Positions 23,490-31,796 of a DNA stretch of 34,507 bases are shown here, in pieces. How positions within the stretch are numbered: the stretch's first letter is position 1; every line of letters starts with the position of its first letter. Both the position numbers and the translations under genes were made by a program. Origin of the DNA: Mucilaginibacter sp. (GTDB lineage: Bacteria > Bacteroidota > Bacteroidia > Sphingobacteriales > Sphingobacteriaceae); assembly GCA_028288305.1 (NCBI GenBank), contig JAQBOA010000013.1:1-34507 (forward strand), read 5' to 3'. The notes under the pieces are model-generated. The model was not told the origin of the DNA. It searched no databases and was given only the letters and a program-made list of their open reading frames with translations.

Positions 23490-23516
23490 TATTAATTTTA
23501 TTTGTTAAATTTGTTT

Positions 23517-23729
23517 ATGGAAACAATAATTGTACATCCCAAAAATCAAAAGCAACTGGCAACTATTGAAACAATATTAAAAGCCTTGGATGTCCCTTTC
23601 AACAAAGAAGAAAAAAGCCCTTATAACCCAGCTTTTGTAGCTAAAATAAAAGAAAGCATTGAACAAGTTAAACAAGGAAAGGTCACTGTTATTAAAGACC
23701 CCCAAAATATATGGCCAAGTATTTTGTAG
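23517..23729 (+). CDS. DUF2683-like antitoxin
   Basis: 70 residues from METIIVHPKNQKQLATIETI (start at 23517; the frame is open 5 codons further upstream). N-terminal 'IIVHP...LKALDVPF' and C-terminal 'SIEQVKQGKVTVI' match small antitoxins paired with YoeB/RelE toxins in Bacteroidota. It overlaps the toxin ATG by 19 bp, normal for such pairs. It appears intact, while the toxin gene is broken. The pair sits inside a 651-bp offset duplication of the regulator's 3' end. Confidence 0.75.
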   Translation: METIIVHPKNQKQLATIETILKALDVPFNKEEKSPYNPAFVAKIKESIEQVKQGKVTVIKDPQNIWPSIL

Positions 23730-23991
23730 TTGTTGAAAAAGAAGCACAATAACAACTTCAGGCACATTACAAATCCGGCGATAAAAGTTCTATTAAAAAG
23801 ATAGATCAGATATTTGAAGAATTGTCTGAACACCCTGAAACAGGTATTGGGAAACCCGAAAGATTAAAATTTGAGTTATCTGGACTTTGGTCAAGACAAA
23901 TCAATAAAAAGGATAGATTAATTTATTGATCGAAGATAATATTATAACTGTTACGGTAGTCTCAGCTAATGGACATTATACCGATAAATAA
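23711..23991 (+). pseudogene. Txe/YoeB-type toxin, inactivated
   Basis: Reads MAKYFVVVEKEAQ, then an in-frame TAA at 23750-23752, then QLQAHYKSGDKSSIKKIDQI and on through 'GKPERLKFELSG' and 'LWSRQINKKDRLIY'. At about 23927 the frame is lost at a TGA. A shift to another frame restores IEDNIITVTVVSANGHYTDK and a stop at 23989-23991. The recovered protein (~92 residues) has the YoeB-like 'GLWSRRINxxDRLIY' and 'SANGHY' hallmarks. YoeB toxins cleave mRNA at the ribosome. Two independent lesions make a functional toxin unlikely unless the sequence has errors. Confidence 0.85.
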
Positions 23992-24056
23992 TTCCTTCAA
24001 ATTAATTACAAGTCTGTGATTAATATCACCTTCCCATTAATGTTTTTTTACCGGGA

Positions 24057-24142
24057 GTAGAGATACGCCGCTACAAGTTGCATAAAAAGCTAAATCTGGA
24101 GCATGGTAAAAACTTTGTGGAGTTTCTCATCAAGTTATAATA
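24057..24142 (+). pseudogene. Duplicated 3' end of the regulator gene
   Basis: 86 bp, 78 identical to 23406-23491, the last codons of the upstream regulator. It translates VEIRRYKLHKKLNLEHGKNF then VEFLIKL and a stop in the same relative place. Weaker similarity extends about 25 bp further left (to about 24031, TTCCC...). It has no start of its own. Together with the genuine end it brackets the TA cassette. Confidence 0.85.
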
Positions 24143-24177
24143 CTACATCATTACCTCTCATACCATATATGCAGTGT

Positions 24178-24198
24178 AGTAGTTCTCTCTTTACTACT
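24178..24198. promoter_or_regulatory. Candidate operator upstream of susC
   Basis: AGTAGT and ACTACT, separated by 9 bp, form an inverted repeat in the 263-bp gene-free stretch 24143-24405, about 208 bp before the susC ATG. It is a plausible site for the sensor/HTH regulator, from position only. No full -33/-7 promoter was found in this stretch; the rest is A/T-rich. Confidence 0.3.
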
Positions 24199-24405
24199 GT
24201 AGTATGTATATTATACACTAACAAGGTCTAAATATCTTGATTATTAGCTTTTTATGAAAAAATTAAAAACAACTTGAGAAAGTGTTTGTTAAGTGATGTA
24301 ATAATGTAGAGTAACATAATTTGTTAAAATTATAATATCTCTGCAATTTCGAATTACAAAAAACCAATTTTTAAAACCTTCTTTCTTAAATTTTAATTAA
24401 CCACT

Positions 24406-27400
24406 ATGAAGAGAATCTTTACAATCTCAGGGTTAGTACTATTTTGTTTCTTTTTTATTAACTCTGTATTTGCGCAGAACCTTACCATAAAAGGTAAAGT
24501 TACCGACGCAACTACCGGCGAATCTCTTATTGGGGTTAGCGTTGCAGTAAAGGGAACAACAACAGGTACACAAACCGATGTGAGCGGAGCGTTCACTATT
24601 ACAGCTCCTTCAAATGCAACTTTAACGTTTTCTTATGTCGGTTACACCAACCAGGACATTGCTCTTAACGGACAAACGATTATAGACGTGAAATTACTGC
24701 CTACGTCCAAACAGCTTGAGCAGATTATAGTGATTGGTTACGGTACACAGCGCAAGGTTGATAACACCGGGTCTGTAGCCTCTGTAAAAGGTGCGGATAT
24801 TGCAAAGGAAGCGTCTCAAAATGCACTTTCATCCCTCCAGGGCAAGGTAGCCGGTGTAAACATTATCAACAGTGGCTCGCCTGGCGCTTCGCCGCAGGTA
24901 ACCATTCGGGGTTTAGGTACGATCGGCGGCAGCTCGAACCCACTCTACGTAGTTGATGGTGTTTGGTACGATGATATCAGCTTCCTGAACACGGCCGATA
25001 TCGATAATATATCTGTATTAAAGGATGCATCCAGTACTGCCATTTACGGTATACGCGGTGCTAACGGCGTTATGGTTATTACAACCAAAAGGGGCGCTAA
25101 AGGCAAGCCGGTTATCAGTTATAATGGTTACGCTGGCTGGCAAAAAGCTACCAACCTGGTAAAAATGGCAAATGGCACCGAATATGCTACTGCAATTAAT
25201 GAGCTTTACCAATATAATGGCATCACGCCGCCTTTGTTTGCCAACCCGTCAAGCTTTGGTACAGGCACCAACTGGTACGATCAGATACTGCGTAATGCAT
25301 TTGTAACCAATCATGAAATCTCTGTGGGCGGAGGTTCACAAAGCAATGTTTATAATGTGTCCTTCGGTTACCTTGACCAGGATGGTTTGGTAAAAACTAA
25401 TAATTACCAACGCTACACGCTGCACATTTCGGATGACTGGACCGTGGTAAAACCGCTTAAAATAGGATTTACAATAAGCGGCCTGTCGAGCGATTCACGT
25501 GATATTAATGGCGGCATCTTCCACGAGCTATTTGGCGCTTCGCCAACCCTACCAGTGTTTTATGCCGATGGCAAGTACGGCGATCCCAACGATTACCATA
25601 CAGGCAATGGCAACAACTACAATCCCCAAGCCACTATTGACTTTTTTAACCAGCACTCAAGAAACAAGCGTATAACAGGTAATGTGTACGGCGAATTGAC
25701 TTTCTTAAAGGATTTTAAATTTAAAACCAGTTATGGCGGCGACATTGGCCAGGCCGAAGTAAGAAATTATACCCCGGTTTACTTTGCCACTCTGGCACAG
25801 CAAAGCACTTCGAGCAGCCTGGATATAATGCATACCGAAACACGCAATTGGATTTGGGAAAATACCCTTACCTATAATAAAACAATAGGTGATCACAGAA
25901 TTACCGGATTGGTTGGTATGACCGCGCAAGACTATACCACTTATTATGCGCATGGATACGCCAAAAATGTACCTTATGTAGCCAATGGCAGCTTGACTAG
26001 CTCATACCCTGATACTGTTAAGAACGCAATGCAACCAGTGCTGCCTTCCCAGCAGCCGCACATCCGCGACCTTTCCTATTTCGCGCGTGCTAACTATTCA
26101 TTCAAAGACAAATATCTGTTAAACGCCTCGATACGTCAGGATGGTTCTGCACCTTACTACGGAAAAACTGGCGCCAATGTCTTCGGCTATTTTCCCTCGG
26201 TAGGTGCAGGTTGGGTTATCAGCAATGAATCGTTTATGAAAAACCAGCATATTTTTGATGAGTTAAAATTGAGGGGAAGCTGGGGCCAGGTTGGTAACAG
26301 GAACGTACCCCTAAACCTTTCAAACCAGGTGATTACCAGCGATCCGTCGTACCTTACAGCGGTATTCGGTAACCCACAGGCACCAGTTTTGGGAGCCAGC
26401 ATAAATACGGTTGTGCCCCCATTAACAATTTGGGAAAAGGCACAATCAACAGATTTCGGTATTGAAGGCGCGTTTCTGAATAACAGGTTATCGTTTGAGG
26501 CCGACTATTACAACAGAATTACTGAAAACGCCATTTTTGCTATTCCAATCCCTGCATCAGTTGGTACCGCAGGTGGCAATATACAAGGTAACCAGGCAAA
26601 GATCAGGAACAGAGGAGGTGAGTTTTTAATAAGCTGGAAAGATCAGCCTTCGCATGACTTTTCTTATGCTATCAGCGCAAATATAGGCATCAATACCAAC
26701 GAAGTGCTAAACGTAATAACAGGTAAAAACCCAATATATTCAGGTGGTAATGGTATTGCCAACGGCGCTTTGGCCACACGCACGGTTGAAGGGCAACCCA
26801 TCGGCGAGTTTTATGGCTATAAAGTTGCAGGAATATTTCAACAAGATCAAACTGCAGGCGCCCAACCGGCTGCGAAAGCAGGAGATTTTCAATATGTTGA
26901 TGTAAATCATGATGGTGTGATAGATTCCCGCGACCGCGTTGTTTTAGGCAACCCGAATCCTAAGTATAACTACGGCATCAATACATCCTTCACTTACAAG
27001 CATTTTGACCTTGCGGTTGATATGCAGGGTGTGGCTGATGTTAGTATCTATAATGCCAATATTGCCTATCGTTATGGTAATGAGAACTTTACCCAGGATT
27101 TTTATACTCATCGCTGGCATGGGGCCGGTACATCAAATACCTATCCGTCTGTAAATGTAGGCTCAAACGCCAACGCGGCCCCAAACTCTTTTTATGTTGA
27201 AAGCGGCGCATATTTCAGGGTACGTAATGCGCAGTTAGGATATACATTTCCAAACGCAGGCCTGAAAAAATGGGGTATACAAAAACTTAGAATATTTGCT
27301 AACGCACAAAATCCACTGAATATATTTGGCTATAAAGGGTTTAGTCCTGAAGTTGCAAATACTACCGGCGATCCACTCAGCCAGGGACTGGATGCTAATG

Positions 27401-27450
27401 TTTATCCGCTTTATGCCACCTATAACTTTGGTGTTAACTTAACGCTTTAA
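24406..27450 (+). CDS. SusC/RagA TonB-linked outer-membrane transporter
   Basis: 1014 residues. Signal peptide ends SVFAQN. A carboxypeptidase-regulatory-like domain (about 25-105, 'IKGKVTDATTGESLIGVSVA') is followed by a TonB-box-like segment IIVIGYGTQ. The plug domain has RGLGTIGGSSNPLYVVDG and KDASSTAIYGIRGANGV, the SusC signature. The rest is a large beta-barrel. It imports oligosaccharides across the outer membrane with its SusD lid, using TonB energy. SusD starts 8 bp downstream. Glycan identity is not readable from this gene alone. Confidence 0.96.
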   Translation: MKRIFTISGLVLFCFFFINSVFAQNLTIKGKVTDATTGESLIGVSVAVKGTTTGTQTDVSGAFTITAPSNATLTFSYVGYTNQDIALNGQTIIDVKLLPTSKQLEQIIVIGYGTQRKVDNTGSVASVKGADIAKEASQNALSSLQGKVAGVNIINSGSPGASPQVTIRGLGTIGGSSNPLYVVDGVWYDDISFLNTADIDNISVLKDASSTAIYGIRGANGVMVITTKRGAKGKPVISYNGYAGWQKATNLVKMANGTEYATAINELYQYNGITPPLFANPSSFGTGTNWYDQILRNAFVTNHEISVGGGSQSNVYNVSFGYLDQDGLVKTNNYQRYTLHISDDWTVVKPLKIGFTISGLSSDSRDINGGIFHELFGASPTLPVFYADGKYGDPNDYHTGNGNNYNPQATIDFFNQHSRNKRITGNVYGELTFLKDFKFKTSYGGDIGQAEVRNYTPVYFATLAQQSTSSSLDIMHTETRNWIWENTLTYNKTIGDHRITGLVGMTAQDYTTYYAHGYAKNVPYVANGSLTSSYPDTVKNAMQPVLPSQQPHIRDLSYFARANYSFKDKYLLNASIRQDGSAPYYGKTGANVFGYFPSVGAGWVISNESFMKNQHIFDELKLRGSWGQVGNRNVPLNLSNQVITSDPSYLTAVFGNPQAPVLGASINTVVPPLTIWEKAQSTDFGIEGAFLNNRLSFEADYYNRITENAIFAIPIPASVGTAGGNIQGNQAKIRNRGGEFLISWKDQPSHDFSYAISANIGINTNEVLNVITGKNPIYSGGNGIANGALATRTVEGQPIGEFYGYKVAGIFQQDQTAGAQPAAKAGDFQYVDVNHDGVIDSRDRVVLGNPNPKYNYGINTSFTYKHFDLAVDMQGVADVSIYNANIAYRYGNENFTQDFYTHRWHGAGTSNTYPSVNVGSNANAAPNSFYVESGAYFRVRNAQLGYTFPNAGLKKWGIQKLRIFANAQNPLNIFGYKGFSPEVANTTGDPLSQGLDANVYPLYATYNFGVNLTL

Positions 27451-27458
27451 CAAAATTA

Positions 27459-28943
27459 ATGATGACGAATATGGAAAAATATTTAAAAGGGGCCGTAGGT
27501 ATATTCACACTGACTGCCCTTATAACAGTTCAAAGCTGTAAAAAAAGCTTTTTGGATGTAACCGCCAAAGGGACGGTTGCCTCTACCCAGTTTTGGCAAT
27601 CACAGGCTGATGCAACCTCGGCAGTAGATGCGATGTATGCTAACCTGCACGAGTGGACAAATATTGCATTTGCACCGATAGCAGTTGAAAGCATGGGATC
27701 TGACGATGTGAACAAAGGCAGTACGCCAACCGATGCAAGCTTTATGAATGATTTTCAAAACTTTACTGCAAACTCGGGCGAAGGACAAATTTCGGATTTT
27801 TGGGGTGGTGAATATAAAACTATAAACTTTGCTAACCAGATACTGGATAATGTGCCTGCTATTAATATGGATGCAACTTTAAAAGCAAGGTATTTGGCCG
27901 AGGCTAAATTTATAAGGGCTTATGCATATTTCAGATTGGTAAAGGCTTTTGGGGATGTACCATTACGTTTGCATGTACCTAAAGCTGCAACCGAGTATAA
28001 CATACCACGCACCCCTAAAGCCCAGGTGTGGGCAGCAATTGAAACCGATTTAACTGATGCGGCTTCTGTATTGCCCCAGGCATATAGTTCTGTTGATATT
28101 GGCCATGTAACTAAAGGTGCAGCCCTTGCTTTACACGCTAAAGTATCAATGTACCAGCAAAAGTGGAGTGCTGTACTTAACTATACTAACCAGGTAATGC
28201 AATTAGGCTATTCGCTATTTTCTAATTACGAGCAATTGTTTAGGACAAACAATAAAAATAACTCCGAGTCCATCTTTGAAATTCAGTGTATGCTGATTCC
28301 AAATAACCCGACTGCTTCCAATTCGCAATACTCACAGGTGCAGGGTGTTAGGGGGGTAACCGGTGGTGGCTGGGGCTTTAATGTTCCAAGCGCTGACTTG
28401 GCTGCCGCCTATGAACCTGGCGATCCGCGCAGGGATGCTACTATCATATTCGATGGCGAAACGACTCCCGAAGGCGATGTGATTCCGGCAAGCCTTGATA
28501 ATCCGATGTATAACCAAAAGTCTTACGTGCCGTTCAGCCAGTATGTTTCAGGATTTAATGAAGGCTGCCAGCAGGACAAAATTGTATTGCGTTATGCAGA
28601 TGTATTATTAATGAATGCCGAAGCTAATAACGAATTGGGTAATACTGCCGCTGCTTTGGCATCGTTAGAAATGGTTAGGGCACGTGCAAGGGCCGGTAAT
28701 AATTCAATTTTGCCACCAGTTGTCACTACTGATCAAACTACATTACGTAATGCCATCTGGTTTGAAAGAAGGGTTGAGTTAGCTATGGAGTTCGACCGTT
28801 ATTTTGATGTAATACGCCAGGGAAGAGGCACCGCCGTATTTGGCGTACGCGGATGGAAAGCAGGTAAAAATGAAGTTTGGCCTATACCTCAAAATGAAAT
28901 TGATTTAAGTGCAGGAGTATTGACTCAAAATCCTGGTTATTAA
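27459..28943 (+). CDS. RagB/SusD family outer-membrane lipoprotein
   Basis: 494 residues. Surface glycan-binding lid for the SusC partner. The lipobox is at ITVQSCKK (Cys31, or 27 from the Met at 27471). Then comes the SusD-type tetratricopeptide body with 'FLDVTAKGTVASTQFWQSQA', 'AEAKFIRAYAYFRLVKAFGD', 'LLMNAEANNEL' and the C-terminal RVELAMEFDRYFDVIRQGRG. The ending 'VWPIPQNEIDLSAGVLTQNP' is the usual SusD close. Several start choices (27459, 27462, 27471) are possible. Confidence 0.95.
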   Translation: MMTNMEKYLKGAVGIFTLTALITVQSCKKSFLDVTAKGTVASTQFWQSQADATSAVDAMYANLHEWTNIAFAPIAVESMGSDDVNKGSTPTDASFMNDFQNFTANSGEGQISDFWGGEYKTINFANQILDNVPAINMDATLKARYLAEAKFIRAYAYFRLVKAFGDVPLRLHVPKAATEYNIPRTPKAQVWAAIETDLTDAASVLPQAYSSVDIGHVTKGAALALHAKVSMYQQKWSAVLNYTNQVMQLGYSLFSNYEQLFRTNNKNNSESIFEIQCMLIPNNPTASNSQYSQVQGVRGVTGGGWGFNVPSADLAAAYEPGDPRRDATIIFDGETTPEGDVIPASLDNPMYNQKSYVPFSQYVSGFNEGCQQDKIVLRYADVLLMNAEANNELGNTAAALASLEMVRARARAGNNSILPPVVTTDQTTLRNAIWFERRVELAMEFDRYFDVIRQGRGTAVFGVRGWKAGKNEVWPIPQNEIDLSAGVLTQNPGY

Positions 28944-28964
28944 TTTTAATAAAGAAAAGAAATA

Positions 28965-29900
28965 ATGAAAACAATAAAAAACACAATTTTAGCGGGCTTA
29001 ACATGCTTAGCTATAGTTTTCACCATATCCTCGTGTCAAAAAGGCTTCGACCCAAAAACGTATGCTCCGTCAAAACCTTTACCTACATTTGGTGGATATA
29101 GCAGTTCAAAGCAAATTGAAACCAGTAGTTTGGTTGACTATTTCCCGTTCAACGGTTCAAATACCGACAGCCTGGGTAATTTATCTGGCACTACCGCAGG
29201 TAATATAACGTTTGGTAACGGAGTAAGCGGCAAAGCTTACCAGGGAGCCGCAGGAGCTTATGTGGTTTTTGGTAACGCCGGGCCAGGTGCAAACCTGCAA
29301 AGTTATACGTTATCATTTTGGATGAATAGTCCAAAAACAGCTGGCTTGGCAAGGGGTATATTCTCTTTTAACAATCCTACTGATTTTTGGGGCAGTTTAG
29401 ATGTTTATTTAGATAATCCGCCACCTACTGACCCCAAAGGTGACACTTTGATTTTTAAGGTTCACATGAATAACGCCAGCGGTGTAGCTTTTGCCGGTTA
29501 TTTCCTTCAAGCTAAAGTGCCCGATGCGATTAATGTGTGGACACATATGGTTATAACCTATGATGCCGCAACATCTATCATAAATATATATCAAAATGCT
29601 GCCGCCATAGGTATTGCCGGCGTAGCAGGAACAAAAGGCTTTGTTGTGGGGCCAACAATCCCCGGTTCAGATCCGGCAAAAACACCTTTAATCCTATACG
29701 GACCTTTGAAATTTACAACAACAGCTGCGGTTTTAGGCACATGGCAATTTCAAACTAATCCCAGCTTAACAACTTCTGCAACAGCTCAATCGTGGGCTGA
29801 AAGTTATGCGGGATTGTTAGATGATTTCAGGATTTACAATAAGGCTTTGTCTTCAGCTGAGGTTTCGGCTTTATTTAACCTGGAGAAATTAGGAAGATAA
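28965..29900 (+). CDS. LamG-like surface lipoprotein of the sugar locus
   Basis: 311 residues. The signal peptide ends ISSCQKG (lipidated Cys24). A concanavalin A-like (LamG_3) domain covers about 50-305: it begins 'LVDYFPFNGSNTDSLGN', has YTLSFWMNSPKT and 'WTHMVITYDAATSIINIYQNA', and ends 'AGLLDDFRIYNKALSSAEV'. These domains bind carbohydrate. Position after SusD fits an extra surface glycan-binding protein. No catalytic residues of laminarinase families were seen, so binding rather than hydrolysis is inferred. Confidence 0.85.
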   Translation: MKTIKNTILAGLTCLAIVFTISSCQKGFDPKTYAPSKPLPTFGGYSSSKQIETSSLVDYFPFNGSNTDSLGNLSGTTAGNITFGNGVSGKAYQGAAGAYVVFGNAGPGANLQSYTLSFWMNSPKTAGLARGIFSFNNPTDFWGSLDVYLDNPPPTDPKGDTLIFKVHMNNASGVAFAGYFLQAKVPDAINVWTHMVITYDAATSIINIYQNAAAIGIAGVAGTKGFVVGPTIPGSDPAKTPLILYGPLKFTTTAAVLGTWQFQTNPSLTTSATAQSWAESYAGLLDDFRIYNKALSSAEVSALFNLEKLGR

Positions 29901-29927
29901 ACATTTGATTTGGTTGTAAGGTGTCTG

Positions 29928-29951
29928 CCGTCCGCCCGTAATGGCGGACGG
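29928..29951. terminator. GC-rich hairpin after the LamG gene
   Basis: CCGTCCGCC (29928-29936) pairs exactly with GGCGGACGG (29943-29951) around a 6-base loop; weaker pairing extends both ways. It stands out from the A/T-rich surroundings. There is no T-run after it, so it may be a partial terminator, an mRNA stabiliser between susCD-LamG and the hydrolases, or a repeat copy. Confidence 0.5.
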
Positions 29952-30005
29952 GCCAGGCATCATTTATCGTAAAGTATTGAAGGTTTTATACAGGCATTGC
30001 GGGGA

Positions 30006-31667
30006 ATGAGAAGTTTAAAAATTTATTTGGTATTAGTTATAATTTGTTGGCTTTATGCCTGTAAAAAGGAAAACAAGCAACCGGCACAGCCGTCTGTACC
30101 TGCATCTTTTAGTTTTAGTGCTTTGAAAGTGAATGGCATTTACAATGGCTTTAATTATAATGGCGTAAATACTGCACCGGTTATAAAACTATCCTTTTCG
30201 GCTCCTATAAATCGCAATTCAGTCAGTAATAATATAACTTTTAAAAATAATTCCGGTGCGGTGGTAACCTATAATACAGCCTATCAAAACAATGATAGTA
30301 CTCTTGTTATCACACCATCAGCTTTGCAGCCTATTACACAGTACGCATTAAATGCTTCAACCGGATTACAATCGGCCGGAGGGGGCAGCTTGCAGTCAGC
30401 ATTAACTGTCAATTTAATAACAGCTATTGATACAACTAATAAATTTCCTATAATTCCAGACGATCAACTGCTTAACCTGGTGCAGCAGCAAACATTTAAA
30501 TATTTTTATGATTTTGGGCATCCGGTAAGCGGGTTGGCGCTTGAGCGTAATACATCGGGCGATGTGGTAACAACCGGCGGGTCAGGCTTCGGAATTATGG
30601 CGCTGGTTACCGGTATTAGCCGCCAATTTATTACACGTACCCAGGGTTTAACCAGGATGCAAACCATTGTTGCCTTTTTAAAAAACAATGCACAAACATT
30701 TCACGGCGCTTTTCCGCATTGGCTCAATGGAACTACGGGTGCGGTTGTTCCTTTCAGCGCGCAGGATGATGGTGCTGATTTGGTTGAAACCTCTTTTTTA
30801 ATGGAGGGTTTACTTACAGCCCGTCAATACTTTAGCGCCGCAGGTTCTGCCGAAACTACACTTAGAACGGATATCACGACGCTCTATAATAATGTACAAT
30901 GGAGCTGGTTTCAAAACAGTCAAAATACCTTGTTCTGGCATTGGAGCCCTAATTACGGATGGTCGACAAATATGCAGATAAACGGTTGGGACGAAGCATT
31001 AATGCCTTATGTTTTAGCTGCATCTTCACCTACTTATCCTATCCCAAAAATTGTTTACGATAATGGCTGGGCAGGTAATGGAAGCATGAAGAATGGAAAT
31101 TCCTATTATGGGCTCACTTTGCCATTAGGCCCCGCTGGTGGAGGTCCGCTGTTTTTTGCCCACTATTCTTTTTTAGGAATAAACCCAAATGGACTATCAG
31201 ATGCTTATGCCAGCTATGATGTGCAAAACAAGGCACATGCTATGATTAACTATAATTACTGTGTGGCTAATCCGAATAATTATTATGGATATGGCAGCAC
31301 TTGCTGGGGTCTTACAGCAAGCGACATACCTAACGGCTACGCAGCAAGTTCACCAACTAATGATGTTGGCGTTATTGCCCCAACTGCTGCTATAGCTTCG
31401 TTGCCGTATACGCCAATACAATCTATGCAGGCTTTAAGATTTTTTTACTATAAGCTGGGCGATAAAATGTGGGGACCGTATGGGTTTTATGATTCGTTCA
31501 ATTTAAACAGCGCCTGGTTCGCAAGTTCAAACCTTGCCATTGATGAAGGGCCAATAATTGATATGATAGAAAACTATCGCAGCGGACTGCTCTGGAATTT
31601 ATTTATGAGTTGTCCCGAAGTGAAAACAGGTATGAAAGGTTTAGGATTTCAAAGTCCTAATTTATAA
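30006..31667 (+). CDS. PF10091 'glycoamylase' family lipoprotein with Ig-like domain (GH144 candidate)
   Basis: 553 residues from the ATG at 30006. The signal peptide ends LYACKK (lipidated Cys). A Big_5/Ig-like domain (about 35-135, 'VIKLSFSAPINRNSVSNNIT') precedes the catalytic (alpha/alpha)6-type domain (about 150-550). Conserved blocks shared with the next enzyme: FGHPVSGLALER, GGSGFGIM, 'FPHWLNGTTG', DDGADLVETSFL, 'FWHWSPNYGW' and ENYRSGLLWNLFMSCPE. Family members include endo-beta-1,2-glucanases of GH144. The lipid anchor suggests surface or outer-membrane location, cutting polymer before uptake. Substrate is inference. Confidence 0.85.
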   Translation: MRSLKIYLVLVIICWLYACKKENKQPAQPSVPASFSFSALKVNGIYNGFNYNGVNTAPVIKLSFSAPINRNSVSNNITFKNNSGAVVTYNTAYQNNDSTLVITPSALQPITQYALNASTGLQSAGGGSLQSALTVNLITAIDTTNKFPIIPDDQLLNLVQQQTFKYFYDFGHPVSGLALERNTSGDVVTTGGSGFGIMALVTGISRQFITRTQGLTRMQTIVAFLKNNAQTFHGAFPHWLNGTTGAVVPFSAQDDGADLVETSFLMEGLLTARQYFSAAGSAETTLRTDITTLYNNVQWSWFQNSQNTLFWHWSPNYGWSTNMQINGWDEALMPYVLAASSPTYPIPKIVYDNGWAGNGSMKNGNSYYGLTLPLGPAGGGPLFFAHYSFLGINPNGLSDAYASYDVQNKAHAMINYNYCVANPNNYYGYGSTCWGLTASDIPNGYAASSPTNDVGVIAPTAAIASLPYTPIQSMQALRFFYYKLGDKMWGPYGFYDSFNLNSAWFASSNLAIDEGPIIDMIENYRSGLLWNLFMSCPEVKTGMKGLGFQSPNL

Positions 31668-31678
31668 ATAACCTCCTA

Positions 31679-31771
31679 TTGTCATTGCGAGGAGGAACGA
31701 CGAAGCAATCTCATAGCTGTGCATGACCGTTATGCATAGTCCGCGATTGCTTCGTGCCTCGCAATGACAAT
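31679..31771. repeat. Inverted repeat (GTCATTGCGAGG type) between the two hydrolase genes
   Basis: The left arm begins TTGTCATTGCGAGGAGGAAC at 31679. The right arm (31745-31771) is GATTGCTTCGTGCCTCGC then AATGACAA, complementary with a small bulge. The loop holds TGCATGACCGTTATGCA. This is a dispersed hairpin of a type seen in many Bacteroidota genomes. It spans the ATG at 31764 of an open frame, which argues for the later start of the next gene. Confidence 0.8.
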
Positions 31772-31796
31772 TGGTAACAACAAACTAATTACTATA

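Noticed and set aside
24281..24345. TTTG...TAATTTG as the susC promoter
   Set aside because: The -7 part lacks one base of TAnnTTTG and the spacing does not fit.
31764..31796. Upstream ATG for the second PF10091 enzyme
   Set aside because: It falls in the right arm of a hairpin repeat; the start at 31797 begins a proper signal peptide.
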